A program made the position numbers and the translations under genes. A stretch of 54,228 bases of DNA from Elusimicrobiota bacterium. GTDB taxonomy: Bacteria > Elusimicrobiota > Endomicrobiia > Endomicrobiales > Endomicrobiaceae. Positions 26,175 through 34,564 of the stretch are shown here, piece after piece. Where the stretch lies: contig JAFXSD010000002.1 of the NCBI GenBank assembly GCA_017525905.1, forward strand, positions 1-54,228. Reading direction: 5' to 3'. Numbering within the stretch: the stretch's first letter is position 1; each line of letters opens with the position of its first letter. The notes below the pieces were generated by a model. The model ran no database searches. It was given only the letters and a program-made list of their open reading frames with translations, and had not been told where the DNA came from.

Positions 26175-28390
26175 AAATATGTAACCTTAACTTTCTTCTT
26201 TGATTTCCTTATTGAAGATCTTATCTTGAAGAAGAAGAAAATTAATAATAACACAAGTCCGATACCCATAAGTTTTAAAGAGCTGTTTTTATATTTCTCT
26301 AAAGAGAAAGAAGATGTGTGCTCGGGATTTGCCAAAAACATCGGCCAAATTCTAAGATTCTTTAATGTCTTTGCATTTGTTGTAACTATCTGAATAGAAT
26401 CTTGTAAGTTTGTGTACAAAATTTCTATAAATTTATCACCGTTTAAATCCGCAAGAACGGGAGTTGACGTTATAGGTAAATTACTTGCTTTTATATCCGT
26501 CATAACTTCCAACTCTTTTCTCTTAGGATTACTCTTTGCAACCACCAATTTTCCGTCTTCGGTTCCAAACACAAGTTCCGGAATGCCATCTTTATCGAAA
26601 TCATAAACCGCAGGAGAAGATATTAATCTCTTTGATTCCGGTAAAGTTAATTTCCACAACATTTCTCCGGAAGGATATGTTGTGTTACCCTTTAACACCT
26701 GTGCGGTTCCGTTTGCGGAAACAAAAGCAACATCTTTCATACCGTTACCGTTAAAATCCGCAACTACAGGAGCTGCATTAAATCTTAAATTTGCGGGAGG
26801 AACCGGCTCTACAAAATATGTCCACATAACGGAAAATTTTGATGTGTTTATAGCCGAAACATATTGAGGAACATTAGATTGAACAATAACTTCATCTATA
26901 CCGTCACCGTTTATATCTCCTACTGCCGGAGCTCCGGCTACAAGATGAGCTTTACCCGTTAATTCAAGTAAGTTTATTGTCTTTTTTGTTCTTGTTTTTC
27001 CGTCTATAAAATATACTTTGCTGTCATAATTTGCAATAACAACAAAAGGTGAAAAATCTTTTCTGGTTAATATAACGGGACTTGCATATAAAGGACCGTC
27101 TATAAACTCCGAATATTTTGAATAATTACTGTCAAAACCCGGAGAATACAAGAAATGAACGGCACCATCTTCGGAAGCTACAACAACATCTTTTTTACCG
27201 TCTCCGTCCAAATCGCAAATAACCGGTGTCATTTCCGAAATATGACCGCCCAAAATTTCTCTTCTTATTATGTTTCCGGTTTGTCCGTCAACAATATAAA
27301 TTAAAGAGGAATCCGATACGGCAATAATATCCGCAATACCATCGTTATTTATATCATCGGATACCAACGAAGATATACCTGAATTGTAAACTTCCATAGG
27401 TTTCCACAAAGCATCTCCCGTTGTTCTGTTCCAAGCATATAAAAATCCGGAACTTGTCAACATTGCAATATCATTTTTACCGTCATTATCGAAATCGGCA
27501 ACTACAGGTGTTGATGTAATATCGTAAGAAGACGTATCCGCTTTCAACGGAATTTCTTTAGACCAATTCAAATCCAAAGCCAAATTCAATTTGTTAGGTG
27601 CTGAATTTACTAAAGAATAAGTACTGTAACCAAAATATAAAGCTGCCAAAGATACACATATAACAAAGAAGAATATTAATGCTCTTGCCAATTTATAAAG
27701 TTTCAATGCCAATATATGTTGTTTTGACGGTAAAGAATAATCTTCATTAAAATAATCAACAAGTCTGAAAATTGTTCTTCCTATTGAAATCTCGTCGCCC
27801 AAAGCTAACCTTGTACTGTTTAACTGTCCTAATTTTTCACCGTTAATTGCAACACCGCCGGTACTGCCTACATCAGTAATTGTGTATTGTCCCTGAACGG
27901 CACTTATTTTAGCATGACCTTTTGACACTGTCATATCGCCGGACAAAACAACGTCGTTTTCTATTCCTCTGGGAGAAAGATTTTCTCTGCCGATAAAAGT
28001 ATCTCCTTCTGATTTCAAGAAATATTTTTTACCGAAAAACTTTCCGTAAACACCAATCAAATAATATTGAGGAATAACAACATCCTGTTTATTTAAGGCA
28101 TCATCCAAAAATAAAATTTTGTAATCACCTATTAAAATTTCATCACCGAAATTTAACGGAGCTTCCGTTATGGAACGATAATTTATCTGGGTTCCCATTA
28201 TGGTATTTTGATCTTTTAATGTATATTGATTATTAGCAAATATAATGGTGCAATGATGTTCCGAAACATTTTTATCCGGAATAACGATATCATTACCTTT
28301 TTTATTCCCTATAAAAATTTTTAATTTGTTTTTTCTGGAGACATATTCTGCTATAATTTCTTCTTTTTTCTTAAGTAACAGCCTTGGCAT
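26171..28390 (-). CDS. FHA receptor with seven-repeat FG-GAP/VCBS beta-propeller
   Basis: This is a 739-residue transmembrane protein. Two FHA domains lie at the N-terminus. The first (~15-75) lacks the phosphothreonine Arg (IGNKKGNDI) and is probably degenerate. The second (~130-210) keeps GRE and VSKGHAKI and should bind phosphothreonine. A membrane helix (~235-258) is followed by seven FG-GAP/VCBS calcium-loop repeats (DFDNDGKND, DINNDGIAD, DLDGDGKKD, DINGDGIDE, DFNGNGMKD, DFDKDGIPE, DLNGDKFIE), enough for a seven-bladed propeller. A second hydrophobic helix (~705-722) precedes a basic tail. It could couple kinase phosphorylation inside to ligand binding outside. It starts with AAAGGAG, 11 bases after the coiled-coil gene. 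Confidence 0.88.
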   Translation of the reverse strand: MPRLLLKKKEEIIAEYVSRKNKLKIFIGNKKGNDIVIPDKNVSEHHCTIIFANNQYTLKDQNTIMGTQINYRSITEAPLNFGDEILIGDYKILFLDDALNKQDVVIPQYYLIGVYGKFFGKKYFLKSEGDTFIGRENLSPRGIENDVVLSGDMTVSKGHAKISAVQGQYTITDVGSTGGVAINGEKLGQLNSTRLALGDEISIGRTIFRLVDYFNEDYSLPSKQHILALKLYKLARALIFFFVICVSLAALYFGYSTYSLVNSAPNKLNLALDLNWSKEIPLKADTSSYDITSTPVVADFDNDGKNDIAMLTSSGFLYAWNRTTGDALWKPMEVYNSGISSLVSDDINNDGIADIIAVSDSSLIYIVDGQTGNIIRREILGGHISEMTPVICDLDGDGKKDVVVASEDGAVHFLYSPGFDSNYSKYSEFIDGPLYASPVILTRKDFSPFVVIANYDSKVYFIDGKTRTKKTINLLELTGKAHLVAGAPAVGDINGDGIDEVIVQSNVPQYVSAINTSKFSVMWTYFVEPVPPANLRFNAAPVVADFNGNGMKDVAFVSANGTAQVLKGNTTYPSGEMLWKLTLPESKRLISSPAVYDFDKDGIPELVFGTEDGKLVVAKSNPKRKELEVMTDIKASNLPITSTPVLADLNGDKFIEILYTNLQDSIQIVTTNAKTLKNLRIWPMFLANPEHTSSFSLEKYKNSSLKLMGIGLVLLLIFFFFKIRSSIRKSKKKVKVTYL

Positions 28391-28401
28391 TTAAGACTCC
28401 T

Positions 28402-30018
28402 TTATCTTGCTATAAATAATGCTGCAACCAACGATAATCCCAAACTTACTTTGGCTATCGTTCCGCCCTTACCTGAAGAACCGGAATCAGAACTTGAACT
28501 GCTTTTTCCGGAACTTCTTTCCGAATTTTCCAAGTTAGATAATCTCTTTTCTATTTTCTTTATATCCGCAGTATTTTTGCTATTACTTGCAGCGGAAGAA
28601 CTTTCTACTTTAATATTATCAACTTCTTCTCTTATTGAACTTATTTTTTCATTGATAATTTTCATTTGGGAACTGCTTAACGATTTACCTGAATCACTGC
28701 CTTTAGCCAAAGAAGCATAAGCATTTTGATCTTTTTCTATAGAATCCAATCTCTTACCTAAAGTAACATAACTCTGTTGCATTTGAACAAGTGTTTTCTT
28801 AAGACTGTTTACTTCATCCTGGGAAGGCCCGCTTGAAACGGAAGAAGAACGACCTGCCGATGCCAATTTGGATTCCATTTCGGAAATTTTCTTGTTAACG
28901 GTATTTATTTCATTTTTAAAATTCTTTACTTCATACAAAACTTGTGCATTGTTTGCGGATGAACCTACTTTCGAGCTGTCCTTTCCCAAAGAAGCCAATG
29001 ATGATTCAACATTGTTAATTTTCGAATTTATATCGTTAATATTTTTTTGCATATCTTTCAATGCGGAAGCAGAGATATCCGATTTGCTATTTGAATTTTT
29101 TGCAAGGTTTGTTTCCATACTGTTTATTTTTTTATTTAAATCGTCAACATTTTTTTGCACATCTTTCAATGCGGAAGCAGAGATATCCGATTTGCTATTT
29201 GAATTTTTTGCAAGGTTTGTTTCCATACTGTTTATTTTTTTATTTAAATCGTCAATATTTTTTTGCAAATATGTTACTTCCGCGGATGTTGTAGATTTTG
29301 AACCGGACTTTGCAGATGTTAATGCCGATTCCATACTGTTAAACTTTGCAGATAAATCGCTCATACTCTTTTTTAGTGCCGCTACTTCTGCCGCTTGGGC
29401 AGCCGAAGCTTTTGAATCGGTTCCTTTTGCCACCGATGCTTCCACGGAATTTATTTTTTTACTTAAATCGTTAATGTTTTTTTGCAAATTGTTTACAACG
29501 GCAACAGAAACTCCTCCGCCGGAAGCTGTTCCGGAACCGCCTGCTTTTACTTGTGCTTCCAAATTCTTAAAAACTTTTGAAGAAGATAAAGTGTTATCCA
29601 ACATTGTAGGCAAATTAACTTCCAAATCGTTCATAATTTCAACTATATCGGCAGATCCTCCCGAAGAAGGTTTTCCCGATGAACTTTGAAGTTTCTTTTC
29701 AAGCGATGCAACTTTTAAAGTTAAAGCATCATAATCTTTTTTGGAAATAACTCCGGCTGAAGAAGCTCCGCTGCTGCTAGAAGACTTTTTATCAAACTCG
29801 TATAAAGCCTGTAAAAGAGAACCTCTTGTTATTTGCTCGTCGGCAACAAAAACCGATGCGCCGTATTTGTTTATAAATCTCGGCATTCTGCTACCCAGTT
29901 CCGTAATTATTGCCTGCAATGCCGGATCGGCAACATCTTTTTTGTCTGCAAAAGCAAACTCAACCGTATTCAATAAAAACAACGTTGAAACCAAGACACT
30001 TAGAAATTTTTTATTCAT
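28402..30018 (-). CDS. Surface coiled-coil protein with SLH-like N-terminus
   Basis: This 538-residue protein has a signal peptide (~1-24, EFAFADKK) and a region resembling an S-layer-homology domain (~30-75, ...FVADEQITRGSLLQALYEF). A long Ser/Lys/Asn-rich coiled coil (~100-500) built from a recurrent 36-residue unit (DLNKKINSMETNLAKN...) follows, with a final hydrophobic segment (~522-537) before ARG. The layout fits a periplasm- or cell-wall-spanning rod tethered at its C-terminus. Two units are nearly identical in DNA (see repeat at 29042). I cannot name the family beyond the SLH resemblance. AGAGGAT precedes the ATG. Confidence 0.75.
   Translation of the reverse strand: MNKKFLSVLVSTLFLLNTVEFAFADKKDVADPALQAIITELGSRMPRFINKYGASVFVADEQITRGSLLQALYEFDKKSSSSSGASSAGVISKKDYDALTLKVASLEKKLQSSSGKPSSGGSADIVEIMNDLEVNLPTMLDNTLSSSKVFKNLEAQVKAGGSGTASGGGVSVAVVNNLQKNINDLSKKINSVEASVAKGTDSKASAAQAAEVAALKKSMSDLSAKFNSMESALTSAKSGSKSTTSAEVTYLQKNIDDLNKKINSMETNLAKNSNSKSDISASALKDVQKNVDDLNKKINSMETNLAKNSNSKSDISASALKDMQKNINDINSKINNVESSLASLGKDSSKVGSSANNAQVLYEVKNFKNEINTVNKKISEMESKLASAGRSSSVSSGPSQDEVNSLKKTLVQMQQSYVTLGKRLDSIEKDQNAYASLAKGSDSGKSLSSSQMKIINEKISSIREEVDNIKVESSSAASNSKNTADIKKIEKRLSNLENSERSSGKSSSSSDSGSSGKGGTIAKVSLGLSLVAALFIAR
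29042..29260 (-). repeat. 108-bp tandem duplication in the coiled-coil gene
   Basis: Two adjacent copies with a period of 108 bases (36 codons) are almost identical. For example, ATCTTTCAATGCGGAAGCAG (plus strand) starts at 29053 and again at 29161. More diverged units flank them. The near-identity points to a recent duplication. Confidence 0.85.
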
Positions 30019-30028
30019 AATTTATCCT

Positions 30029-31066
30029 CTAAAAAAAGAAATTAAGTGCAAATTTTGTTTTTTGATCAAATATATTACCGCTACATATTGCTATATCAAG
30101 CTGCAAATATGTTTTCATTATTGAAAATTCAAATCCCAACCCGAAATTGTAAGATACGGTCTCGTTAATATCTTCTTTAACATCGTATCTGCTTTCTATT
30201 GCATATCCTTCAATACCGCCTCTTACAAATATTCCGTTAATAGCAAAAGCATTTAAGTTCAACAAATTCAATACTCCGAACTCAACACCGAAATTTGCAC
30301 TTAAAGGTTCATTTTGTCTTTGAACCAAATCTGCAGCACCGGTAAGTTGCAACTTATCCACGAAAACAACTTTATCGGACACACCTACTTTTGTTGTCAT
30401 AGGTGCACTGTCGTCACCCATATTAACACCTTTTTGGAATATTGCACCGAAATTTATTAAACCGTATTTGGCTGCATCTACCGAATATATAACACCCGCA
30501 TCAATATCCAAACCGGAATCCGACACTCCTATATCGGACATTTTCTTACTTATGTATTTTAATGAAGCACCCAAATATAAACTTGTTGTAGATTGCCACA
30601 AAGGAATACCTGCAGACAAATAAATTGCTGTATCGGAATCACTTATTGTACCCAATCTCTCTCCTGAAGCGCTTGTATGTTGAATGTTGTCCATAGTGGA
30701 AGAAATATAACCTACACCTACTACTGTTTTACCTAAAGCCCCTGTAAATTTTTGTAAAGGTATCGAAGCAGCAAAGAATTGATGTGTAGGAACAACATCT
30801 TTAAGTCCCGGATACTTATCGGAAGCACCGGTTGAACCCATTGCATATACGGAATAATACTCCTGCAACATTGCAAGACCCGCCGGGTTCCAATAGATAG
30901 CAGATGTGTCGTCGGCAATAGATGTAAAAGCTCCGCCCATACCTACAGCTTTAACACCTACGGATTTTTTTAAGAATGCTGCCGCATCCGTTCCCGCAAA
31001 AGCGGTACTTACTCCTGCAAAAGCCAAACAAACAAAAATCAATGATAATTTATTTATTATTTTCAT
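30029..31066 (-). CDS. PorV/PorQ-family outer-membrane protein
   Basis: This 345-residue exported protein has a signal peptide (~1-24, STAFAGTDA). Directly after it comes the PorV-family signature AAAFLKKSVGVKAVGMGGAF, then SIADDTSAIYWNPAGLA. Beta strands with Gly/Asp turns continue to a final aromatic strand (KTKFALNFFF). The family belongs to the FadL-like barrels and includes PorV, the type IX secretion shuttle protein. It begins 1 base after the gene for a protein with a FlgD-like C-terminal domain, which fits a cargo-plus-shuttle relation (inferred). Confidence 0.87.
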   Translation of the reverse strand: MKIINKLSLIFVCLAFAGVSTAFAGTDAAAFLKKSVGVKAVGMGGAFTSIADDTSAIYWNPAGLAMLQEYYSVYAMGSTGASDKYPGLKDVVPTHQFFAASIPLQKFTGALGKTVVGVGYISSTMDNIQHTSASGERLGTISDSDTAIYLSAGIPLWQSTTSLYLGASLKYISKKMSDIGVSDSGLDIDAGVIYSVDAAKYGLINFGAIFQKGVNMGDDSAPMTTKVGVSDKVVFVDKLQLTGAADLVQRQNEPLSANFGVEFGVLNLLNLNAFAINGIFVRGGIEGYAIESRYDVKEDINETVSYNFGLGFEFSIMKTYLQLDIAICSGNIFDQKTKFALNFFF

Positions 31067-31067
31067 A

Positions 31068-32297
31068 TTATTTTCCCACTATAGCTAATGCGGTATACCT
31101 TCTATCACCATTAGCATTTATTTCAATTATATAAGCACCTGTTGCAAGTGTTGAACCTGCATAATTTCTACCGTCCCACTCTTCTTCATTTGTGCCTGCC
31201 GACCTTTGCTCATTATCCAGCAACTTACAAACCAATTTACCGGCTTTATCGTACAACCTTATTGTAACCTTTGCATCGTTTGCAAGTACATATTTTATTT
31301 TAACCTTTTCTTTATTCGGATTAAACGGTGACGGATAAGGTAAAATATCCGCAACTCCGCCGGACAAAGCTTTGAATTCCACGGAATCCGTTTCTATCGT
31401 TTCAGAACCGTTATTTTTAGACTCTATTACCAAAGTATATGTTTTATTGTTTGTAAGGGTTGTAGGAATCTTTGCGGAAGGATGTTCGTCATTATATTTC
31501 TTTGCAAAGTCTGAATATTTAAATGAAATTTTATTATCTTTATACAACTCCTTATATTCAGAATCGGCACTTACCGTCACACTGGAAATTATTGTTCCGC
31601 TTGTTGAACCTTCATATAAAATAATTGTTGCTGTTGTGAAATCAATTGAATATTTCGTGGTTTCAATCTTCGGATCGGTTGAAGCTGTTTTGCTTACCTT
31701 ATCCGGAGACACAATTTCTATTGCATCGGAAAGACCGGAAGATATTCTTACCGTATAAGCGTCCGACCATCTCTTTGAACCATCTTCCAACTGAGCATAA
31801 ACTCTAAAAGAATTTACAGGGTTGCCTTTGCTAAAAGCAACCGTCGTTGAAAATTCGACAGTAGTTCCTGATGTAAAACCGGTATAATCTTTTTCGGGGC
31901 TTGTAGTTCTGTCGTTCCAATCAGCATTTTCACCCTGCCAAATTTGATATCTTATTTTTGTTATCTTTTTGTTGTTAACAGAATTAATTGTAACTTTTAA
32001 CGGAATATTAACATCTTCAAACGGTTCGGTATCGGTGTTGTTAGTAAAAGTAATACTGGAACTTTGCGTAGCATAAAACACCGAAGCAAATGCAGATTGA
32101 GAAATGCTGTCTTTATTTTCTTTTGTGGTAAATACCACCGGTTGTCCGATAAACGAATAAGAATTTTCATTTCCGGAACTTTTAAAATTTGCACCATTTA
32201 AAATGGTGACAAAATTCTTACCATCGGCATAATTGTATGCCGCCAAAAAAGCAAACAACATTAAAAACGGTAAAACAATTAATTTTTTATTTATCAT
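31068..32297 (-). CDS. Secreted protein with FlgD-like C-terminal domain
   Basis: The 409-residue protein has an N-terminal hydrophobic signal (~5-22) and an extracellular beta-rich middle. A C-terminal ~85-residue FlgD/T9SS-sorting-like Ig domain starts at PYPSPFNPNKEKVKIKY, continues VTIRLYDKAGKLVC and ends EEWDGRNYAGSTLATGAYII. The P-x-P-F-N-P start and the W-D-G-R-N turn are typical of such domains in many phyla. Middle strands include IRYQIWQGENADWNDR and YSIDFTTATIILYEG. Function unknown; probably a surface or secreted protein. The start overlaps the preceding stop (ATGA). Confidence 0.75.
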   Translation of the reverse strand: MINKKLIVLPFLMLFAFLAAYNYADGKNFVTILNGANFKSSGNENSYSFIGQPVVFTTKENKDSISQSAFASVFYATQSSSITFTNNTDTEPFEDVNIPLKVTINSVNNKKITKIRYQIWQGENADWNDRTTSPEKDYTGFTSGTTVEFSTTVAFSKGNPVNSFRVYAQLEDGSKRWSDAYTVRISSGLSDAIEIVSPDKVSKTASTDPKIETTKYSIDFTTATIILYEGSTSGTIISSVTVSADSEYKELYKDNKISFKYSDFAKKYNDEHPSAKIPTTLTNNKTYTLVIESKNNGSETIETDSVEFKALSGGVADILPYPSPFNPNKEKVKIKYVLANDAKVTIRLYDKAGKLVCKLLDNEQRSAGTNEEEWDGRNYAGSTLATGAYIIEINANGDRRYTALAIVGK

Positions 32298-34531
32298 TGT
32301 AAGTTCACCAAAACCAATATGGTCCCTTTTTGAGAATCTAAACTTTCAAGTGCTTTTCCGATAACCGTTCCGACCTTCGGATTAGCACCCGCCTTCTTTG
32401 CATAACCGGGAACAGAGGCTGATACAAGCATATCGCCTCTCTTTATGGCTCCTCCTTCGTTACAAACTTTTGTAGGAACTTTACCGACCAATGCCAACTT
32501 ATATCCTTTTTCATTTTGATTCATCAATAAACCCGGTTCGGTAGAAATTACACCGGCAACCAAAGTATCTTCGGCAACTTTTGTTTTTACTATTGCATTA
32601 TCTTTTGTTGTATCTATTGAAACGACATCGCCCGGAACAAGTTTTTCTGTTGATTGGTATATTTCTGCAAGGTCTGCACCATTTAAGCGATTGCTATTAT
32701 TATTTTTTGTCACGGTATACCAACCTTGAACTTCTCGATTATTAATAGTTCTCTTTGCCCAAACTTGTATTGATTCGTTATAACCTAAATTTCCTATCGT
32801 AGTATCAGTGCTAATTCCAACGACATTAACAACATCGTTAACATTTACTAAACTGTCTCCGAGTTGAACAAAAGAAGAACCGGATACTATAGTATCAAGT
32901 GCAGCCTTAACACCTATTCCTGAAATAGCATCTGAACTTGTAGGCAAATATTCATTTTTTACAGTAGGTATATCAGGTTTATTAAGTATTTCGGATAGAC
33001 CACCAGTTGAATTCCAATCTGAATTGACTTGTGCTGCCGGTATTGTCGGTTTGTCTATTAAATCATTATAATTCCCGGTCTTTGATACTTTATGCAAATC
33101 AATTGTACCAGTTCCTGATATTGTTTCACTATCACTTGTACTTTGTGCTGTTGCATTATTAGTATTTAAATTTTTAATATTAGGTGCAGCAACATCTGCC
33201 CAACTGGCAGTACTTCCGTTTGTAGTTAAAAATTTCCCATTATTTCCAGTCTGTGAAGGTAACGCATTCACTACCGCCCAGGATAATGCACTTCCATTTG
33301 TAGTTAAAAATTTTCCGTTATTTCCAGTCTGAGAAGGCAATGCATTTTGTTTATTATTCCATTCTGTAATTGTAGGGAGTTTATAATTATCCGCTATCCT
33401 TATTGTTGTATCTAATGTTTCAGTTTGTGCAGTATTTTGTGATGAACTCAACCCTGTTCCAGTTTGTACCCTTACGCTCTTTACAGTTCCTTGTGGTACT
33501 GCCGCCCAGGATAATGCACTTCCATTTGTCTTTAAGAATCTCCCATTATTTCCATCTTGAGAGGGCAATGCATTTTGTTTATTATTCCATTCTGTAATTG
33601 TAGGGAGTTTATAATTATCCGCTATACTTATTGTTGTATTTAATGTTTCAGTTTGTGCAGTATTTTGTGATGAACTCAACCCTGTTCCAGCTTGTACTCT
33701 TACGCTCTTTACGGTTCCTTGTGGTATTACACTCGTATCCAAAACAAGTTGATTGCTATTATTAATCAATAAACCCGCCCCGGTGTTTATCCCTAATCTT
33801 GACATATCGTCTTTCATTACTAATCCGGTTTTAACATACGCACCAGTACCATTCCCTAGTCTTATACCACCTAATCTAGTTAGCGTTGCCGATGATATTG
33901 CTAATGAACTCGGATCCTGCCACCCTTGCTGTGTACCCGCATCGTTCATTCCCCATACTTGTCCGCCATTTCCAGGATTCATAATTGAACCTGCATATGT
34001 AGCCGTACTTGAATTCTTCGCATATGTCGCTGAGCCTACTGCGATATTATACGTATTGTCTCCTGTCCATGTCTTTGTACTTTGATTGAAATTTCCATCT
34101 TCTAATTTAATACTGCTGGATGTTGATAAAACAAGTGCATAAGTTGAAGATGATGCATAAAATGCATACGGACTGGTGGCGAAATTAGATTGTCCGGACT
34201 CAACTCCATCTGCTGTAACTTTAAAGTATTCTATTCCTTTACTGAAATCTACATTTTTAACATCAATATCAGTAGTATATATACCGTCAGAATCGACAGG
34301 AACATTACTATTAGACATTGTAACTTCACTTCCATTTTTAACTTTTATTGTTAATTTTACTTCTTTACTTCCCGTTATCGGTTGCCCTGAATCGGTAGTG
34401 AGTTTACCCTGCACATTTATTTTTTTAGGAACATTATCCGACACGGTATTAGCAGCAAAAACACCTGCCGAAAAAAACAGCAAAAACAAAACTAAAGAAA
34501 AACTTTTAAATAACAATGGTACTTTTTTCAT
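32294..34531 (-). CDS. Large repeat-containing surface (tail-fibre-like) protein
   Basis: I start it at the ATG at 34531 (745 residues) because GGAG lies 9 bases before and the signal peptide then reads MKKVPLLFKSF...AGVFAANT. The ATG 15 bases upstream has no site. The N-terminal ~120 residues form a domain common in secreted fibre-like proteins (KINVQGKLTTDSGQPITG...FATSPYAFYASS). The middle carries 76-residue and 26-residue repeats (GTVKSVRVQ, NALPSQTGNNGKFL). The C-terminal ~125 residues (NGADLAEIYQSTEKLVPGDVVSID ... GMLVSASVPGYA-like) form a domain often found at the end of extracellular fibres. Probably an adhesin or filament. Confidence 0.7.
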   Translation of the reverse strand: MKKVPLLFKSFSLVLFLLFFSAGVFAANTVSDNVPKKINVQGKLTTDSGQPITGSKEVKLTIKVKNGSEVTMSNSNVPVDSDGIYTTDIDVKNVDFSKGIEYFKVTADGVESGQSNFATSPYAFYASSSTYALVLSTSSSIKLEDGNFNQSTKTWTGDNTYNIAVGSATYAKNSSTATYAGSIMNPGNGGQVWGMNDAGTQQGWQDPSSLAISSATLTRLGGIRLGNGTGAYVKTGLVMKDDMSRLGINTGAGLLINNSNQLVLDTSVIPQGTVKSVRVQAGTGLSSSQNTAQTETLNTTISIADNYKLPTITEWNNKQNALPSQDGNNGRFLKTNGSALSWAAVPQGTVKSVRVQTGTGLSSSQNTAQTETLDTTIRIADNYKLPTITEWNNKQNALPSQTGNNGKFLTTNGSALSWAVVNALPSQTGNNGKFLTTNGSTASWADVAAPNIKNLNTNNATAQSTSDSETISGTGTIDLHKVSKTGNYNDLIDKPTIPAAQVNSDWNSTGGLSEILNKPDIPTVKNEYLPTSSDAISGIGVKAALDTIVSGSSFVQLGDSLVNVNDVVNVVGISTDTTIGNLGYNESIQVWAKRTINNREVQGWYTVTKNNNSNRLNGADLAEIYQSTEKLVPGDVVSIDTTKDNAIVKTKVAEDTLVAGVISTEPGLLMNQNEKGYKLALVGKVPTKVCNEGGAIKRGDMLVSASVPGYAKKAGANPKVGTVIGKALESLDSQKGTILVLVNLQ
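33230..33720 (-). repeat. 228-bp direct repeats in the surface protein gene
   Basis: A unit of 228 bases (76 codons) recurs with high identity. For example, GTTCCTTGTGG (plus strand) occurs at 33486 and 33714. A shorter 78-base part of the unit is repeated again near 33215-33300. Copy number could change by homologous recombination. Confidence 0.85.
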
Positions 34532-34564
34532 TATATTCTTCTCCATACCGACATATTTTTCAAT

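Noticed and set aside
28868..29689. 273-codon plus-strand open frame
   Set aside because: It is the mirror of the Ser/Lys-rich coiled-coil gene, with low-complexity Phe/Ser/Leu content and no ribosome site.
33215..33720. Regular repeats considered as a CRISPR array
   Set aside because: The repeat units are in frame within a coding gene and contain no unique spacers.
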